Counted from the first letter of the stretch, positions 45,336 to 53,160 are shown. The stretch is 64,000 nt of DNA from Flavobacterium chungbukense (GCF_020805785.1 NZ_JAJGZV010000003.1:310001-374000); one strand, 5' to 3'. Made by a program: numbers and translations. The notes: generated by a model not told the origin, from the letters alone.

Positions 45336-45441
45336 ATAATAACACCCGACTCTTAAAAATTTCAAATTTCAAAAATCAAATTCCAATTGGAATTTGGAAT
45401 TTCAAAAATTGGGATTTTTAGAAATCGGGTGTGGTATTATT
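45336..45441. repeat. Palindrome between acpP and fabF
   Basis: The outer arms, AACACCCGA-type at 45335-45349 and complement at 45425-45441, enclose TTTCAAATTTC-type words. At the centre is a perfect 18-bp palindrome AAATTCCAATTGGAATTT at 45378-45395. The right arm overlaps the acpP stop. It could attenuate transcription or act as an mRNA processing site, giving more acpP than fabF message. Confidence 0.85.
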
Positions 45442-45676
45442 ATTTTTTAGCTTCCTCGATATAAGAAATAGCTTGACCAACAGTAGCAATGTTTTCTGCT
45501 TGATCGTCTGGAATTTGAATATCAAATTCTTTTTCGAATTCCATAATAAGCTCAACAGTGTCTAATGAGTCAGCTCCCAAATCATTAGTGAAGCTTGCTT
45601 CTGTTACAACTTCGTTTTCGTCAACACCTAATTTGTCTACGATAATCGCTTTTACTCTTGATGCAATGTCTGACAT
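45440..45676 (-). CDS. acpP: Acyl carrier protein
   Basis: This 78-residue acidic protein carries acyl chains on a 4'-phosphopantetheine arm attached to S37 in [12 protein letters not shown]. The helix pattern and length are textbook. It has its own strong promoter, and its stop codon lies in the right arm of the palindrome that separates it from fabF. Confidence 0.98.
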   Translation of the reverse strand: MSDIASRVKAIIVDKLGVDENEVVTEASFTNDLGADSLDTVELIMEFEKEFDIQIPDDQAENIATVGQAISYIEEAKK

Positions 45677-45706
45677 AATCTTTAATTTTAGAATTTAATT
45701 TGTTGG

Positions 45707-45735
45707 CAAAAATAAAAAACTTTATTTTAAAACAA
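45707..45735 (-). promoter_or_regulatory. acpP promoter
   Basis: On the minus strand TTG (45735-45733), an 18-base spacer and TATTTTTG (45714-45707) match the flavobacterial consensus. The -7 box is about 30 bases from the ATG. Confidence 0.75.
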
Positions 45736-45851
45736 CTATTTAGTTTATAAATGTAACACTAATTTATAAAATTAATTTCAAGAAAGGTCTTTCAAAGCTA
45801 TTTATTTTCGATTTTTATTCCGTTTTTTGCACTCTCAAAACACACAGCTTT

Positions 45852-46430
45852 ATGAAAAAAATTATCGTTTTTGCCTCAGGATCAGGAACTAACGCAGAGA
45901 ACATTATAAAATATTTTTCGAATACCGAAATTGCAAAGGTCGTTTCTATTTTTACAAATAATGCTTCAGCAAAAGTGATCGAAAGAGCAAAAAAACATCA
46001 AATTCCAGTCGAAATCTTCTCAAAAAACGAACTTTTAGAGCGTAATGTCTTACAAAAAATACAAGAAATCGACCCAGATTTGATAGTTCTTGCTGGTTTT
46101 CTTTTAAAATTTCCTGAGAACATAATTGAGGTGTATCCTAACAAAATTATAAACATCCATCCAGCACTTTTACCTAATTACGGAGGCAAAGGAATGTACG
46201 GAATGCATATACACAGAGCGATAGTTAATAATAAGGAAAAAGAAACAGGAATCTCTATTCATTATGTAAACGAACATTATGATGAAGGCGGCATTATTTT
46301 CCAAGCAAATGTTGCTTTAACCGAAGAAGACACACCCGAAACAGTTGCAGAAAAGATTCATGAATTGGAGCAAAAACATTTTCCAGAAATAATTCACAAA
46401 ATATTAGAAGATTCAAATTCTAAAATTTAA
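45852..46430 (+). CDS. purN: Phosphoribosylglycinamide formyltransferase
   Basis: This 192-residue enzyme transfers a formyl group from 10-formyl-THF to GAR in purine synthesis. Motifs are the N-terminal IIVFASGSGTNAENII (phosphate loop), the catalytic stretch INIHPALLPNYGGKGMYGMHIHRA with N-x-H-P, and the Asp-bearing loop HYVNEHYDEGGIIFQ. It is slightly shorter than E. coli PurN but complete. The gene is transcribed divergently from acpP and ends at the start of a triplicated repeat. Confidence 0.95.
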   Translation: MKKIIVFASGSGTNAENIIKYFSNTEIAKVVSIFTNNASAKVIERAKKHQIPVEIFSKNELLERNVLQKIQEIDPDLIVLAGFLLKFPENIIEVYPNKIINIHPALLPNYGGKGMYGMHIHRAIVNNKEKETGISIHYVNEHYDEGGIIFQANVALTEEDTPETVAEKIHELEQKHFPEIIHKILEDSNSKI

Positions 46431-46735
46431 ACCATATAAGTTATATAAGACAATTTAAGTTTACTAATAAATAATCATTATCCTATTTAACAAAGTAATA
46501 TAAGAACTCATTATTTAAATCAACTCACATTACTCATATAAGACAATTTAAGTTTACTAATAAATAATCATTATCCTATTTAACAAAGTAATATAAGAAC
46601 TCATTATTTAAATGAACTCATATTACTTATATAAGACAAAAATTTAAGTTTACTAATAAATAATCATTATCCTATTTGACAAAGTAATATAAGAACTCAT
46701 TATTTAAATGAACTCATATTACTTATATGGTGAAA
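46431..46735. repeat. Triplicated 93-96 bp tandem repeat in a CCATATAAG-family palindrome
   Basis: Units begin with ATATAAGAC at 46443, 46536 and 46629; the last ends at about 46728. They are nearly identical: the third carries a small A insertion and a few base changes. The block is bounded by AAACCATATAAG on the left and CTTATATGGTGAAAAA on the right, the same ends as at 6420-6490 and 56895-56970. No gene is present in this 315-base spacer. Confidence 0.92.
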
Positions 46736-46745
46736 AAATAAACAA

Positions 46746-47222
46746 ATGACTCACGAAGTACATATATATACAGATGGCGCGGCAAAAGGAAATCCAGGAA
46801 ATGGTGGTTACGGCGTGGTTATGGAATTGGTTGGAACTCCTCACAAAAAAGAATTCTACGAAGGATTTCGCCTGACAACAAATAATAGAATGGAACTTCT
46901 AGCTGTAATTGTAGGCTTAGAAAAACTGAAGAATCCTAATATGAAGGTTTTAGTCATTTCAGATTCTAAATACGTGGTTGATTCTGTCGAAAAAAAATGG
47001 GTATTGGGCTGGGAAAAAAAGAAATTTGCCGGAAGAAAAAATCCAGATTTATGGAAACGTTTTTTAATTGCGTATCGAAAACATCAAGTAGATTTTAAGT
47101 GGATAAAAGGCCACAACAATCATCCGCAAAACGAACGCTGCGATCAACTCGCGGTTATGGCATCCATGCAACCGAAACTTTCGGTTGATGAATATTATGA
47201 AAAAATCGGTTCTAAAGAATAA
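46746..47222 (+). CDS. rnhA: Ribonuclease HI
   Basis: This 158-residue enzyme degrades the RNA strand of RNA-DNA hybrids. The catalytic acids are D10 in IYTDGAAKGNPGNGGYG, the Glu in NNRMELLAVI and the Asp in VISDSKYVVDS. The fourth catalytic Asp is in NERCDQLA, with the basic KKWVLGWEKKKFAGRKNPDLW handle region between. The ATG at 46746 follows the repeat end. A strong terminator overlaps its stop. Confidence 0.96.
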   Translation: MTHEVHIYTDGAAKGNPGNGGYGVVMELVGTPHKKEFYEGFRLTTNNRMELLAVIVGLEKLKNPNMKVLVISDSKYVVDSVEKKWVLGWEKKKFAGRKNPDLWKRFLIAYRKHQVDFKWIKGHNNHPQNERCDQLAVMASMQPKLSVDEYYEKIGSKE

Positions 47223-47254
47223 AAAAAAACGCATCAATTACTTGATGCGTTTTT
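47222..47254. terminator. Convergent terminator after rnhA
   Basis: AAAACGCATCAA and TTGATGCGTTTTT form a perfect stem around a four-base loop. A- and T-runs on the two sides let it serve rnhA and the converging DUF6249 gene. Confidence 0.9.
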
Positions 47255-47275
47255 CATTTCTAACTTAAAAAAAAT

Positions 47276-47626
47276 CTATTCTTCTTTATCTAAATCTTTT
47301 GCTGTTTTAAATCCAACCAAAAGTCCGATTCCTGCCATTATAAATATAATTGAAGGATAAACCGCACCATCATTAAGAGCGGTATAAGTTGTGATAATCA
47401 AAGCAAGAAAAATTCCAACACCGCTTCCTATTAATAAGAAGGCCAGATTTACAACAAATATTTTCCATGCTGAATTTCCTTTAGTTCTTCCTTTTAAAAA
47501 TATACTGGCATCTGCACCTTTTTCTATAAGAGCCAAACGCTCTCTATTTCTTGTAGAGTAAAAAAGATAGACAATCCCAAAGATCATCGCGAAAAGACTA
47601 ACTGGTACTAAAACTTGTGGTCCCAT
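47276..47626 (-). CDS. DUF6249 membrane protein
   Basis: This 116-residue inner-membrane protein has three hydrophobic segments (about residues 5-23, 55-80 and 90-108). The conserved stretch STRNRERLALIEKGADASIFL follows the first, and a charged tail KTAKDLDKEE ends it. The biochemical role is unknown. Its promoter at 47663-47690 is a near copy, in the same spacing, of the one upstream of the ECF sigma gene on the other side of the spacer. It is therefore a likely member of that sigma factor's regulon. Confidence 0.8.
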   Translation of the reverse strand: MGPQVLVPVSLFAMIFGIVYLFYSTRNRERLALIEKGADASIFLKGRTKGNSAWKIFVVNLAFLLIGSGVGIFLALIITTYTALNDGAVYPSIIFIMAGIGLLVGFKTAKDLDKEE

Positions 47627-47662
47627 AATTTTTATGTTTTTATAATTGATTGATACTCCATA

Positions 47663-47690
47663 GGACGAGGCTTTTTAATTTGAGGTTACA
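47663..47690 (-). promoter_or_regulatory. ECF-type promoter of the DUF6249 gene
   Basis: On the minus strand TGTAACC (47690-47684), 16 bases and CGTCC (47667-47663) give an ECF -35/-10 pattern. The identical boxes and spacing occur at 48011-48038 in front of the ECF sigma gene. Confidence 0.75.
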
Positions 47691-48010
47691 ACATTTCGAA
47701 AAAAAAATCAATTTTTTAAATTCCAAATTCCAAAACTCACTGATAATCAAGTAAATTTGATTTTAAAATTCTTTTAAAAAAGTAAATAAAGTTTAAACGC
47801 TAAGTCAGTACCGACATTTTTGTCATCTCGACAGAGCAGAAATCACACGCGAAAATAGACAAAGATTGGCGGTTTGCTTTGCGGAGCTTCAAGTGTGGTC
47901 TCTCCTGCGTCGAGATAACAATATTGTGGTTAAACTTTGATAAATTTCTACCCCATCCAACAATTGGAATTTGGGATTTAAAAAAAATGGAATTTATTTT
48001 TTCAAAATGT
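47691..48010. other. Spacer between mirrored ECF promoters
   Basis: These 320 bases have no coding potential I can support. Next to each promoter box the sequence ACAACATTTTGAAAAA is mirrored on the opposite strand, followed by AAATTCCAAATTCC-type words. The centre holds the palindrome at 47821-47920. Confidence 0.6.
47821..47920. repeat. Intergenic palindrome (TCATCTCGAC family)
   Basis: The imperfect 28-bp arms at 47821-47848 and 47893-47920 enclose a GC-richer loop than surrounding DNA. They contain the words CTCGAC/GTCGAG and AATCACAC/GTGTGGT. Confidence 0.75.
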
Positions 48011-48038
48011 TGTAACCTAAAATAACAAACTGTCGTCC
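48011..48038 (+). promoter_or_regulatory. ECF-type autoregulatory promoter of the sigma gene
   Basis: TGTAACC (48011-48017), 16 bases and CGTCC (48034-48038) match the mirrored promoter of the DUF6249 gene. The expected transcription start is within a few bases of the ATG at 48047, implying a leaderless or near-leaderless message. Confidence 0.75.
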
Positions 48039-48046
48039 TATATAAT

Positions 48047-48634
48047 ATGAGTACAATACCAGATCAACATTATATCGATAGAATTCTGCATGGCGAGACC
48101 AATTTGTTTGCCGTGCTGGTTGATCGTTATAAGGATATGATTTTTACATTGTCGCTCAAAATGGTTAAAAATAGAGAAGAAGCCGAAGAAGCCGCGCAAG
48201 ACACTTTTATTAAAGCATTTAATTCTTTAAGCAAGTTTAAAGGAGATTCTAAATTCTCAACTTGGATTTATAAAATCTCTTATAATACTTGTCTAGATCG
48301 TTTAAAGAAAAACAAAAAAGAAGATTTAAATATCTCTATAGATGAATTTTCATCGCATTTAGTCAAAACAATGGATAACGCATTGAGTGCTTTAGAAGAC
48401 CAAGAACGAAAGCAGGCAATTCAAAATTGTTTAAATTTGTTACCTAGAGAAGACAATTTCCTTCTAACTTTATTTTATTTTGAAGATCAGAATTTGGAGG
48501 AAATTGGAAAAATCATGAATCTAAATGCCAATAATGTTAAGGTAAAATTATTTAGAAGCCGACAAAAATTAGCCACCATTTTAAAAAAACAGTTAGAACC
48601 TGAAATAGTAGAGTATTATGAAAGAGGAAGATAA
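48047..48634 (+). CDS. ECF RNA polymerase sigma factor
   Basis: This 195-residue sigma-70-family factor has region 2 (LVDRYKDMIFTLSLKMVKNREEAEEAAQDTFIKAFNSLSKFKGDSKFSTWIYKISYNTCLD) and region 4 (CLNLLPREDNFLLTLFYFEDQNLEEIGKIMNLNANNVKVKLFRSRQKL), with no region 3. It directs RNA polymerase to a small alternative regulon. It has the TGTAACC-N16-CGTCC promoter typical of ECF autoregulation just upstream. Its last 17 bases overlap the downstream membrane protein gene, its probable anti-sigma factor. Confidence 0.93.
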   Translation: MSTIPDQHYIDRILHGETNLFAVLVDRYKDMIFTLSLKMVKNREEAEEAAQDTFIKAFNSLSKFKGDSKFSTWIYKISYNTCLDRLKKNKKEDLNISIDEFSSHLVKTMDNALSALEDQERKQAIQNCLNLLPREDNFLLTLFYFEDQNLEEIGKIMNLNANNVKVKLFRSRQKLATILKKQLEPEIVEYYERGR

Positions 48635-49013
48635 AAACATAGAAAATCTTATTGAGAAAATGATGACCGAAAACACTTTGCAATCGCCATCTGCTGACTT
48701 TACTGCAAACCTAATGTCGCAAATTCTTGTTGCTGAAAAAGCAAAAATCAAACCTTATAAACCTTTAATTTCTATTTCAACATGGATTTTTATTGGAGTT
48801 GCTCTGGCTCTTTTAATTGTTTACAATGTGTTTTTTGCTGGAACTGAGAACAATCTCGAAATAGGAAAGTCATATACCGATAAAATTTCAGCCATTATTT
48901 CTGGAATTCATATTTCAAAAACGATATTGTACGCTATTTTAATTGTTCCTTTTATGATTCTGATTCAGATTGGCGTTTTGAAGAATTATTTTGATAAGAA
49001 GTATCAGTTGTAA
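48618..49013 (+). CDS. Membrane protein, probable anti-sigma partner
   Basis: This 131-residue protein has an N-terminal cytoplasmic segment of about 50 residues (EEDKNIENLIEKMMTENTLQSPSADFTANLMSQIL) and two transmembrane segments (about 52-72 and 97-118). It overlaps the sigma gene and is translated with it, the usual arrangement for anti-sigma factors. It lacks the zinc-binding HxxxCxxC motif of ZAS-type anti-sigmas. The role is inferred from context and topology only. Confidence 0.75.
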   Translation: MKEEDKNIENLIEKMMTENTLQSPSADFTANLMSQILVAEKAKIKPYKPLISISTWIFIGVALALLIVYNVFFAGTENNLEIGKSYTDKISAIISGIHISKTILYAILIVPFMILIQIGVLKNYFDKKYQL

Positions 49014-49165
49014 AATATTCGCAATTATTTTCAAAAAACTTGCATCTTAAATCCGAAAAACATATTTTAAGCTTTATAAAAAATCAATTTTAACCAATTC
49101 ATTTACAATAGTTTTACTTCGCAATCGTTCTCTTTTTTTTAAGAAAATTTTGAGAACCCAAACCA

Positions 49166-49196
49166 TTGCAAGATTGTAACTTATGAAGTATCTTTG
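49166..49196 (+). promoter_or_regulatory. Promoter of the PfkB kinase gene
   Basis: TTG (49166-49168), a 20-base spacer and TATCTTTG (49189-49196) fit the flavobacterial consensus 23 bases before the ATG. Confidence 0.75.
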
Positions 49197-49219
49197 CACC
49201 CTAATTCGAAATTCATAAA

Positions 49220-50143
49220 ATGAATAAACTATTGATTGTTGGAACAGTTGCTTTCGACGCGATTGAAACTCCTTTCGGAAAAACAGATAAAATATTAGGT
49301 GGTGCTGCGACTTACATCGGATTATCAGCGTCATTTTTTAACTTGCAATCGGCTATTGTTTCTGTAGTTGGAGACGATTTTCCTCAAGAACATTTAGATT
49401 TATTGACTTCAAAAAATATCGATATCTCTGGTATCGAAATTGTAAAAGGAGGAAAAACTTTTTTCTGGAGCGGTTTATACCACAACGATTTAAATTCTAG
49501 AGACACTCTTGTAACGGAGTTGAACGTTTTAGCTGATTTTCAGCCAAAAGTTCCTCAAAATTATAAAGATGCTGATGTTGTGATGTTAGGAAACTTACAT
49601 CCTTTAGTACAAAGCAGCGTTTTAGATCAAATGGAGAAAAAACCAAAATTAGTAGTTTTAGATACTATGAACTTTTGGATGGATTGCGCTCTTCCAGAAT
49701 TATTGGACGTTATCAAACGTGTAGATGTTATTACAATTAATGACGAAGAAGCAAGACAACTTTCTGGAGAATATTCATTAGTAAAAGCGGCAGCTAAAAT
49801 CCAAGATATGGGACCAAAATATGTGGTAATCAAAAAAGGAGAACACGGCGCACTTTTATTCCACAACAGAGAAGTATTCTTTGCACCAGCTTTACCATTA
49901 GAAGATGTTTTTGATCCAACTGGAGCAGGAGACACTTTCGCAGGTGGTTTCTCTGGATTTATTGCGCAAAGCGAAAATATCTCGTTTAGCAACATGAAAA
50001 ATGCAATTATTTATGGTTCAAATTTAGCTTCGTTCTGCGTAGAAAAATTTGGAACAGAACGAATGGAAACATTAAGCAAAGCCGAGGTGGCGATTCGATT
50101 ACAGCAATTTAAGTCGTTAACTCAGTTTGACATAGAAATATAA
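49220..50143 (+). CDS. PfkB family carbohydrate/nucleoside kinase
   Basis: This 307-residue ribokinase-fold enzyme has an N-terminal GGAATYIGLSASFFNLQSAIVSVVGDDF. The catalytic C-terminal motif DPTGAGDTFAGGFSGFIA has the anion hole and base Asp. It phosphorylates a hydroxyl of a sugar or nucleoside with ATP; the exact substrate is not evident. It has its own promoter and terminator and precedes purF, so a nucleoside substrate is conceivable but not shown. Confidence 0.92.
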   Translation: MNKLLIVGTVAFDAIETPFGKTDKILGGAATYIGLSASFFNLQSAIVSVVGDDFPQEHLDLLTSKNIDISGIEIVKGGKTFFWSGLYHNDLNSRDTLVTELNVLADFQPKVPQNYKDADVVMLGNLHPLVQSSVLDQMEKKPKLVVLDTMNFWMDCALPELLDVIKRVDVITINDEEARQLSGEYSLVKAAAKIQDMGPKYVVIKKGEHGALLFHNREVFFAPALPLEDVFDPTGAGDTFAGGFSGFIAQSENISFSNMKNAIIYGSNLASFCVEKFGTERMETLSKAEVAIRLQQFKSLTQFDIEI

Positions 50144-50145
50144 TG

Positions 50146-50178
50146 CGCAAAAGCCTCGATAAAACGGGGCTTTTTTAT
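50146..50178 (+). terminator. Terminator of the PfkB kinase gene
   Basis: AAAGCCTCG and CGGGGCTTT (one G-T pair) around a short A-rich loop are followed by a run of T, directly after the stop codon. Confidence 0.88.
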
Positions 50179-50221
50179 TACGTTAATACACACAACTTAC
50201 AACACACAAAAAAACAAAAAA

Positions 50222-52120
50222 ATGAGCGATGCTTTAAAACACGAATGTGGTATAGCCTTAGTTAGACTTCTAAAACCGCTTGAATATTATAAAGAAAAAT
50301 ACGGAACTGCATTTTACGGAATCCAGAAAATGTATTTAATGATGGAAAAACAGCACAACCGAGGACAAGACGGTGCTGGTTTTGCAAGCATTAAATTAGA
50401 TGTAGAACCTGGACAGCGCTATATTAGCAGAGTTCGTTCTAATCACTCGCAACCGATACAAGATGTTTTTAAACAAATAAACGAACGTATCAGCGAAGAA
50501 TTGAAGGAGAATCCAGAGATTGGTGACGATATCAATAAAATAAAATCTCAAATTCCGTACGTAGGCGAATTGTTTTTAGGACACGTTCGTTACGGAACAT
50601 TTGGAAAAAACAGCATCGAAAGCGTTCACCCATTTTTACGTCAAAGTAACTGGATGCACCGTAATTTGATTTTAGCTGGAAACTTTAACATGACAAACGT
50701 TAAAGAACTTTTCGAAAACTTAGTTGAATTAGGACAGCACCCAAAAGAAATGGCCGATACTGTTACAGTAATGGAAAAAATTGGCCACTTCTTAGACAAA
50801 GAAGTAATGCAATTGTACCAAGACTGTAAAGCTGAAGGTTACTCAAAAAGAGAAGCTTCTCCAGTAATTGCAGAACGTTTGGATATTGCAAAAATATTAG
50901 GCCGTTCGGCTAAAAACTTAGACGGTGGTTACGCAATGGCTGGTTTATTAGGTCATGGTGATGCTTTTGTATTTAGAGATCCAGCAGGAATTCGTCCAGC
51001 TTATTTTTATCAAGATGATGAAGTAGTTGTTGTAGCTTCAGAAAGACCTGTGATCCAGACTGTATTTAATGTGCCTTTTGAAAGTGTTCAGGAAATCGAT
51101 CCAGGAAATGCGTTGATTATCAAAAAGAATGGAAATGTTTCTATGAAACAAATCTTGGAACCAACCGTTAAAAAAGCGTGTTCGTTTGAAAGAATTTATT
51201 TCTCAAGAGGAAGTGATGCTGAAATTTACCAAGAGCGTAAAAACTTAGGTAAATTGATTTTACCTGCTGTTCTTAAAGCTATTGACAGCGATACAGACAA
51301 TACTGTTTTCTCTTATATTCCGAATACAGCAGAAACATCATTTTATGGTTTGGTTGAAGCTGCTCAGGATTTCTTAAACCAAAGAAAAAACAATTATATC
51401 TTAGAAAACAGAAATATATTAACTGCTGATACACTTCAGGAACTTTTAGCTGTAAAAATACGTACAGAAAAAGTGGCAATTAAAGACGCTAAACTTAGAA
51501 CCTTTATTACTGAAGATAGTAGCCGTGACGATTTAGTTGCACACGTTTACGATGTTACATATGGCGTAATTAAACCAGAAGACAATTTGGTTATTATTGA
51601 CGATAGTATTGTTCGTGGAACTACACTGAAAATGAGCATCATTAAGATGATGGATCGTCTAAAACCAAAACGTATTGTAATTGTTTCATCTGCACCGCAA
51701 ATTCGTTACCCGGATTGTTACGGAATTGATATGGCGAAATTAGAAGGTTTAGTTGCTTTTAGAGCTGCACTTGCTTTATTAAAAGAAAGAAACCTTTATC
51801 ATATTGTAGATGAAGTTTATGCAAAATGTAAAGCACAAGAAAATTTCTCAGATACTGATGTTGTAAATTATGTAACAGAAATTTACGATCAATTTACAAA
51901 TGAGGAAATATCAGATAAAATAGCAGAAATGTTAAGCTCACCAGAAATCAATGCTGAAGTAAAAATCATTTTCCAAACGGTAGAAGATCTTCATATCGCA
52001 TGTCCTAAAAATTTAGGTGATTGGTATTTCACTGGAGACTACCCTACTCCAGGTGGAAATCGCGTTGTAAATCGTGCTTTTATGAATTTTTACGAAGGAA
52101 AAGACGCTAGAGCTTATTAA
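50222..52120 (+). CDS. purF: Amidophosphoribosyltransferase (long flavobacterial form)
   Basis: This 632-residue enzyme makes phosphoribosylamine from PRPP and glutamine, the first committed purine step. The N-terminal glutaminase has C9 exposed after processing of MSDALKHE, in HECGIALVRLL; further motifs are QHNRGQDGAGF and GHVRYGTFG. The PRPP-binding loop is NLVIIDDSIVRGTTL. The protein is about 130-160 residues longer than classical PurF, with extra sequence between domains and at the C-terminus (from about residue 555). It could be a lineage-specific form or paralogue. The array of small RNA genes begins 100 bases downstream. Confidence 0.9.
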   Translation: MSDALKHECGIALVRLLKPLEYYKEKYGTAFYGIQKMYLMMEKQHNRGQDGAGFASIKLDVEPGQRYISRVRSNHSQPIQDVFKQINERISEELKENPEIGDDINKIKSQIPYVGELFLGHVRYGTFGKNSIESVHPFLRQSNWMHRNLILAGNFNMTNVKELFENLVELGQHPKEMADTVTVMEKIGHFLDKEVMQLYQDCKAEGYSKREASPVIAERLDIAKILGRSAKNLDGGYAMAGLLGHGDAFVFRDPAGIRPAYFYQDDEVVVVASERPVIQTVFNVPFESVQEIDPGNALIIKKNGNVSMKQILEPTVKKACSFERIYFSRGSDAEIYQERKNLGKLILPAVLKAIDSDTDNTVFSYIPNTAETSFYGLVEAAQDFLNQRKNNYILENRNILTADTLQELLAVKIRTEKVAIKDAKLRTFITEDSSRDDLVAHVYDVTYGVIKPEDNLVIIDDSIVRGTTLKMSIIKMMDRLKPKRIVIVSSAPQIRYPDCYGIDMAKLEGLVAFRAALALLKERNLYHIVDEVYAKCKAQENFSDTDVVNYVTEIYDQFTNEEISDKIAEMLSSPEINAEVKIIFQTVEDLHIACPKNLGDWYFTGDYPTPGGNRVVNRAFMNFYEGKDARAY

Positions 52121-52180
52121 AAAAGTATTAATAAAAGGTTAATTTGTGCATTTCATCGGTTTTTTTTGCCGTTCATCCTG

Positions 52181-52216
52181 TTTGTTTGGTAAAATTGAAA
52201 AGCAATGATACTTTTG
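52181..52216 (+). promoter_or_regulatory. Promoter of small RNA copy 1
   Basis: TTG (52186-52188), 20 bases and TACTTTTG (52209-52216) form a full consensus promoter ending five bases before the conserved RNA start at 52221. Confidence 0.75.
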
Positions 52217-52220
52217 AGAT

Positions 52221-52291
52221 ACCATAACATTAGTAGGTTAAGTTTATGGTAGATTTGGGGCAAAAAGGGTGGTAGAAATACCACCTTTTTT
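52221..52291 (+). ncRNA. Small RNA array, copy 1
   Basis: This ~71-nt predicted transcript has a 5' hairpin with stem ACCATAA/TTATGGT and a 16-nt loop, a linker AGATTTGGGGCAAAAA, and a terminator hairpin GGTGGTA-GAAA-TACCACC followed by five T. Against copies 2-4 one base pair in the terminator stem is swapped (T-A for A-T) with pairing kept, which is direct covariation evidence. No open frame crosses all copies. It may also end the purF message. Confidence 0.8.
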
Positions 52292-52405
52292 ATTGGAATA
52301 AACTCAAGTATTTCATAAGCAACAAATTATATTCTTTTAATCGGATATACTTACCATTCATCTGAATTTTTTTTAAATCGAAATATCCTTCATTACTTTT
52401 ACTAA

Positions 52406-52476
52406 ACCATAACATTAGTAGGTTAAGTTTATGGTAGATTTGGGGCAAAAAAGGTGGAAGAGATTCCACCTTTTTT
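52406..52476 (+). ncRNA. Small RNA array, copy 2
   Basis: This copy has the same 5' hairpin, GGGG-containing linker and length as copy 1. The terminator stem is GGTGGAA-GAGA-TTCCACC with six T. The -7 box TACTTTTA at 52394-52401 sits five bases upstream. It is identical to copies 3 and 4 across the transcribed region. Confidence 0.82.
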
Positions 52477-52678
52477 ATTTTAGCTTTTTTTATAAATACA
52501 AAAGACAACGACCTTTTATATCTTAATTTTACATATCTTATTCTACCCTCTACAGGCTATTTTATTCCCATTTTTCCTTTAACAGGACGAGACAATAAAT
52601 TATATTCCATTTATCGGATATTAGTACATTTCATCTGAATTTTTTTCAATTCGAAATATCCTTCACTACTTTTACTAA

Positions 52679-52749
52679 ACCATAACATTAGTAGGTTAAG
52701 TTTATGGTAGATTTGGGGCAAAAAAGGTGGAAGAGATTCCACCTTTTTT
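52679..52749 (+). ncRNA. Small RNA array, copy 3
   Basis: The transcribed region is identical to copy 2. The -7 box TACTTTTA is at 52667-52674. The upstream region from about 52544 resembles that of copy 4 closely, showing duplication of a unit of roughly 270-280 bases. Confidence 0.82.
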
Positions 52750-52961
52750 ATTTTATTCCAATAAGTCTGAAACAACAATCCTTCCCTATTGTTATTATCC
52801 TATTCTTTTACTTAACACTTCATTCAATTCTCTAAAAGGCTATTTTATTCCCGTTTTTCCTTCAAAAGGACAAGACAATCAATTATAATCCATTTATCGG
52901 ATATTAATACACTTCATCTGAAAAGTTTTTTACCCGAAACATCCATCACTATCTTTACTAA

Positions 52962-53032
52962 ACCATAACATTAGTAGGTTAAGTTTATGGTAGATTTGGG
53001 GCAAAAAAGGTGGAAGAGATTCCACCTTTTTT
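52962..53032 (+). ncRNA. Small RNA array, copy 4
   Basis: The transcribed region is identical to copies 2 and 3. Its -7 box is TATCTTTA at 52950-52957. The stretch just upstream has drifted (ACCCGAAACATCC against TTCGAAATATCC) while the RNA itself has not, indicating selection on the RNA. Confidence 0.82.
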
Positions 53033-53100
53033 ATTTTCTTTTTTTTGGAGAAAAGACGAAAGAAAATAGAAAAAAGATTATAGACGAAATATACAAACAA

Positions 53101-53136
53101 AAAAAAAGACGAGTAACCGAAAGGTTCTCGTCTTTT
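53101..53136 (-). terminator. Terminator of sod
   Basis: On the minus strand AAGACGAGAACC and GGTTACTCGTCTT pair with one bulge around a TTTC loop, followed by a long T-run, directly after the sod stop. Confidence 0.85.
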
Positions 53137-53160
53137 CTCTTTATTCTTTACTTTATCTTC

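Larger units (their letters stand above)
52319..52960 (+). repeat. Repeated upstream regions of small RNA copies 2-4
   Basis: About 70-130 bases before each of copies 2-4 repeat with moderate divergence. The shared words are TTATCGGATATTA (52612, 52895; variant TAATCGGATATAC at 52339), CATCTGAA and CGAAATATCCTTCA. Copies 3 and 4 also share a more distal AGGCTATTTTATTCCC segment (52555, 52838). Nothing protein-coding is supported here. Confidence 0.8.

Noticed and set aside
46431..46735. CRISPR-like direct repeats
   Set aside because: The three 93-96 bp units abut directly with no unique spacers and no cas genes are present.
52290..52508. Minus-strand open frame across sRNA copy 2
   Set aside because: It runs through terminators and repeat sequence, has no family features and is not kept in the other copies.
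52221..53032. Tandem riboswitches
   Set aside because: No coding sequence follows copies 1-4 on the plus strand, each ends in its own terminator, and the only downstream gene (sod) is on the opposite strand.
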